Under the pieces are notes generated by a model. That model did not search any database. It saw only the letters and a list, made by a program, of their open reading frames with translations, and was not told the origin of the DNA. DNA of 64,000 nt from Enterococcus sp. DIV1094 (GTDB lineage: Bacteria > Bacillota > Bacilli > Lactobacillales > Enterococcaceae), in the NCBI RefSeq assembly GCF_017316305.2, contig NZ_CP147250.1, positions 1,874,001 through 1,938,000 on the forward strand, given 5' to 3'. Positions 61,565-64,000 of this stretch are shown one piece after another. Made by a program: the position numbers and the translations under genes. Position 1 is the stretch's first letter, and the number at the start of each line of letters is the position of its first letter.

Positions 61565-62431
61565 ATGGAATTATTAATCGCATTAGTCCCAATGGTAGCA
61601 TGGGGGAGTATTGGTTTAGTCAGTGGAAAGATCGGTGGCGATGCCAATCAACAAACATTAGGGATGACGATCGGCGCATTTCTTTTTTCACTCGTTGCCT
61701 TTTTCATCGTTAGTCCAACAATCACACCGTGGATCGCATTGATTGGTTTTCTATCTGGTCTAGCATGGAGCGTTGGTCAAAACGGTCAGTTCCATGGGAT
61801 GAAATTCATGGGTGTATCTGTAGGGTTACCGTTATCGACTGGTTTTCAATTGATTTTGAATACGATTGCGGGTGCTGTGTTTTTCCATGAATGGACGCAA
61901 ACAAAAGATTATGTTTACGGTATTTTAGCATTGATTCTTCTTGTAAGCGGTGCGTATTTGACGGCTAGACAAGATGATGAAGGAAAAGTTGATACAGAGA
62001 ATACAATGCTTGATTTTGGTAAGGGATTCAGAGCATTGATCTATTCTACGTTAGGTTATGGTGTGTATACGATCATCGTTAACTGGGCAAACTTAGATGC
62101 GATGTCGATTATTTTACCGCAAAGTATCGGGATGATTTTAGGAGCAAGCTTTTTTGCATTCCGAAAAGTTAAAGTCGATCAATATGTTTGGAAAAACATG
62201 GCAAGCGGATTGTTATGGGGAATCGGTAACGTATGTATGCTATTGACTGTGAAGTCATTAGGACTAGCAGTAGGTTTCTCTCTTTCACAAATGGGAATCA
62301 TCATTTCAACTCTAGGTGGTATTTTTATCTTAGGTGAGAAAAAGACAAAAAAAGAGCTTATATTTGTAATTGTAGGTTGCCTTTTAGTTATTTTTGGTGG
62401 TATTCTTTTAGGGTATATGAAAACAGCGTAA
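61565..62431 (+). CDS. GRP-family sugar transporter
   Basis: 288 residues from the ATG at 61565 (GAAGGAG 7 bases upstream); an ATG two codons earlier is too close to that site. Ten membrane spans with the glucose/ribose porter family features: IALVPMVAWGSIGLVSGKIG (about 4-23), FLSGLAWSVGQNGQFHGMKF (about 67-86) and MGVSVGLPLSTGFQLILNTI. It is related to GlcU and RbsU and takes up a monosaccharide with protons. Ribose or glucose are candidates. A cre lies upstream. No sugar kinase is adjacent. Confidence 0.92.
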   Translation: MELLIALVPMVAWGSIGLVSGKIGGDANQQTLGMTIGAFLFSLVAFFIVSPTITPWIALIGFLSGLAWSVGQNGQFHGMKFMGVSVGLPLSTGFQLILNTIAGAVFFHEWTQTKDYVYGILALILLVSGAYLTARQDDEGKVDTENTMLDFGKGFRALIYSTLGYGVYTIIVNWANLDAMSIILPQSIGMILGASFFAFRKVKVDQYVWKNMASGLLWGIGNVCMLLTVKSLGLAVGFSLSQMGIIISTLGGIFILGEKKTKKELIFVIVGCLLVIFGGILLGYMKTA

Positions 62432-62473
62432 AGCTGTTTTTTTATATACTCAAAATCAGGGGGAGGAAATTAA

Positions 62474-63853
62474 ATGGATTTGTTTCGTAAGAAAGAAATC
62501 AATCTCAATCATACGAGTGAGATGAAGAAAGAACTAAAAACATCCGATCTGATCATGCTTGGTATTGGCGCGATCATCGGTACAGGAATATTTGTCGTAA
62601 CAGGAGTGGCAGCAAACCAAAATGCAGGCCCAGCACTATCATTATCGTTTGTCTTAGCAGCGATCGTTGTGATTTTATCTGGTCTAAGCTTTGCAGAATT
62701 TGCGTCACGCGTACCAGTGATCGGTGGACCTTATGCGTATCTCTATGTCGTATTTGGAGAATTTGCTGCATGGTTGACTGGATGGCTATTGATCGGTGAG
62801 TTTTTATTAGCCGTTTCATCTGTCGCGTCTGGTTGGTCCGGTTATGTACAAGGGTTTATTGAAAGTCTTGGCTTTGGCTTGCCAACTGCTCTAACAGGTG
62901 GATATAACCCAGCCAATGGTACATACATCGACTTAATTGCGGTGCTTGTTGTGATTTTCGTCACATACGTTGTTTCTTTGGAGGCAAAGAAAGCGTTACG
63001 ATTGAACAACATGATGGTTTATGTGAAATTTGGAATCATTGCATTATTTATTATTGTAGGAATCTTTTTTGTTAAGCCAGAGAATTGGCAACCATTTACA
63101 CCGTTCGGCTTCGAAGGAGTACTGGATGGCGCAGCATTAGTTTTCTTCGCATTCTTAGGATTTGATGCGGTAGCGATGGCGGCAGAGGAAGTAAAAAATC
63201 CGCAAAAAGATGTACCTCGTGGAATCATCGGTTCGATCTTGATCGCAACAGTTTTATATATCATTGTGACATTGATTTTAACAGGAATCGTTCCTTATAC
63301 AGAATTAGGGGTAAATGATCCTGTGGCATTCGCAATGCGTTATGTCGGTCATGGTACAGTAGGTGCAATCATCGCTGTTGGGGCGATTTTGACCTTATTG
63401 ACGGTTACGATCTCAATGATGTATTCATTAGCTCGTTTATTGTTTGCAGTAAGTAAAGATGGCTTGTTGCCACAATTCATGACAGAAATCGATAAGAAAC
63501 ACCGTACGCCAAAGAAAGCGACTTATGCAGCAGGAATCGCCGCATTATTCTTCGCCGGATTCTTCCCGTTGAATATTTTGGCAGAGTTGACGAACATCAT
63601 GGCATTAGCTTATCTGATGTTAGTAAGTCTAGGATTATTGAAATTGCGTAAAATGTTTGGTAAACCAAAAGCTGGCGAGTTCAAAGTGCCGTTGGTGCCG
63701 ATTTTACCAATCATTTCGATTTTATCTTGTCTCGTTTTGATGTCACGTCTACAAGCGGTGACTTGGTTAGTCTTTGCGATTACGATGGTCATCGGACTAG
63801 TGATTTATTTTGGTTATGGTTATAAACACAGTAAGATGAATACCGAAAAATAG
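62474..63853 (+). CDS. Amino-acid permease, CAT-type APC family
   Basis: 459 residues with 12 membrane spans. LKTSDLIMLGIGAIIGTGIF (about 21-40) and FFAFLGFDAVAMAAEEVKNP (about 222-241) are marks of the cationic-amino-acid-transporter-like group (YfnA/CAT). It takes up amino acids; cationic or branched-chain types are possible. GGGGGAGG precedes ATG. It lies 42 bp after the sugar transporter gene with no convincing terminator between, so read-through transcription is possible. Confidence 0.93.
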   Translation: MDLFRKKEINLNHTSEMKKELKTSDLIMLGIGAIIGTGIFVVTGVAANQNAGPALSLSFVLAAIVVILSGLSFAEFASRVPVIGGPYAYLYVVFGEFAAWLTGWLLIGEFLLAVSSVASGWSGYVQGFIESLGFGLPTALTGGYNPANGTYIDLIAVLVVIFVTYVVSLEAKKALRLNNMMVYVKFGIIALFIIVGIFFVKPENWQPFTPFGFEGVLDGAALVFFAFLGFDAVAMAAEEVKNPQKDVPRGIIGSILIATVLYIIVTLILTGIVPYTELGVNDPVAFAMRYVGHGTVGAIIAVGAILTLLTVTISMMYSLARLLFAVSKDGLLPQFMTEIDKKHRTPKKATYAAGIAALFFAGFFPLNILAELTNIMALAYLMLVSLGLLKLRKMFGKPKAGEFKVPLVPILPIISILSCLVLMSRLQAVTWLVFAITMVIGLVIYFGYGYKHSKMNTEK

Positions 63854-63858
63854 GAAAC

Positions 63859-63903
63859 AAAAAACCTTGTATCAAGCAGATTGCTTCGTACAAGGTTTTT
63901 TTA
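63859..63903. terminator. Bidirectional terminator
   Basis: AAAAAACCTTGTA pairs with TACAAGGTTTTTT around an AAGCAGATTGCTT inner stem-loop. It serves the permease gene and the convergent gene at the window edge. Confidence 0.9.
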
Positions 63904-63904
63904 T

Positions 63905-64000
63905 TTATTGTGTTAAATCTAGTAATTTTTGTTTCAAATCTTCTTCCATATGGCCAAGCTCGACTTCTGCATGGCGACGTTTTTCTTTTCCTTCTTGTTG
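63905..64000 (-). CDS. C-terminal end of a gene cut by the window edge
   Basis: On the minus strand the frame is open from the edge to TAA at 63905-63907, giving 31 residues rich in Lys, Glu and Leu (ends MEEDLKQKLLDLTQ), probably a helix or coiled coil. It ends right at a terminator, which supports a real gene. Too short for a family call. Confidence 0.55.
   Translation of the reverse strand, partial: QQEGKEKRRHAEVELGHMEEDLKQKLLDLTQ

Overview
The window looks like a chromosomal segment of an Enterococcus, probably of the E. faecium/hirae/mundtii type, although the species cannot be fixed from the sequence alone. The reasons are low GC, strong AGGAGG-type ribosome binding sites, a sortase signal of the FPKTG/LPKTN type, three Mga-like regulators, an EfaCBA-type manganese transporter, an Apf-like LysM protein and a dispersed enterococcal-style intergenic repeat. 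No rRNA, tRNA, CRISPR array, intact insertion sequence or prophage was seen.

Layout. Positions 1-7.4 kb hold the end of a TIM-barrel-like protein gene, an Mga-like regulator and a four-gene cell-surface locus. That locus has a BspA-type repeat protein with an in-frame stop, a membrane-anchored Ig-like protein, a small secreted protein and a small sortase-anchored protein. Positions 7.9-10.4 kb hold deoC, a decayed helicase-like remnant, a tiny membrane protein and a pentapeptide-repeat protein. Positions 10.4-11.9 kb are gene-free and carry three copies of a roughly 140-160 bp element with terminal inverted repeats; a fourth copy lies at 39.5 kb. Positions 11.9-18.4 kb encode a 2141-residue secreted protein of Ig-like repeats with no visible anchor.

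Positions 18.7-29.0 kb form a Wzx/Wzy-type polysaccharide locus: UDP-ManNAc dehydrogenase, chain-length and tyrosine-kinase pair, glycosyltransferases, pyruvyl transferase, flippase, priming transferase, WecG/TagA transferase and polymerase. Two further Mga-like regulators, a lipoprotein and a CnaB-repeat sortase-anchored adhesin (29.0-36.6 kb) separate this block from wecB and an LCP-family ligase (36.7-38.8 kb). WecB and the dehydrogenase together would make UDP-ManNAcA, so the polysaccharide locus looks like one unit split by an adhesin cassette.

Positions 40-64 kb look more like core genome. They hold a frameshifted YjbR-like gene, a self-contained MacAB-like ABC system with its own two-component pair, an amino-acid permease, efaCBA, queG, an Apf-like LysM protein, a flavin oxidoreductase, an MFS drug exporter, a GyrI-like protein, an ArgR-type regulator, Mn catalase, a BceRS-like two-component pair, a GRP-type sugar transporter and an APC permease. 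The most striking regulatory signal is on the minus strand upstream of the MFS exporter. A good promoter is followed at once by a 19-codon, apparently leaderless reading frame whose stop lies in the loop of a Rho-independent terminator just before the exporter ribosome binding site. This is the architecture of a drug-sensing attenuator.
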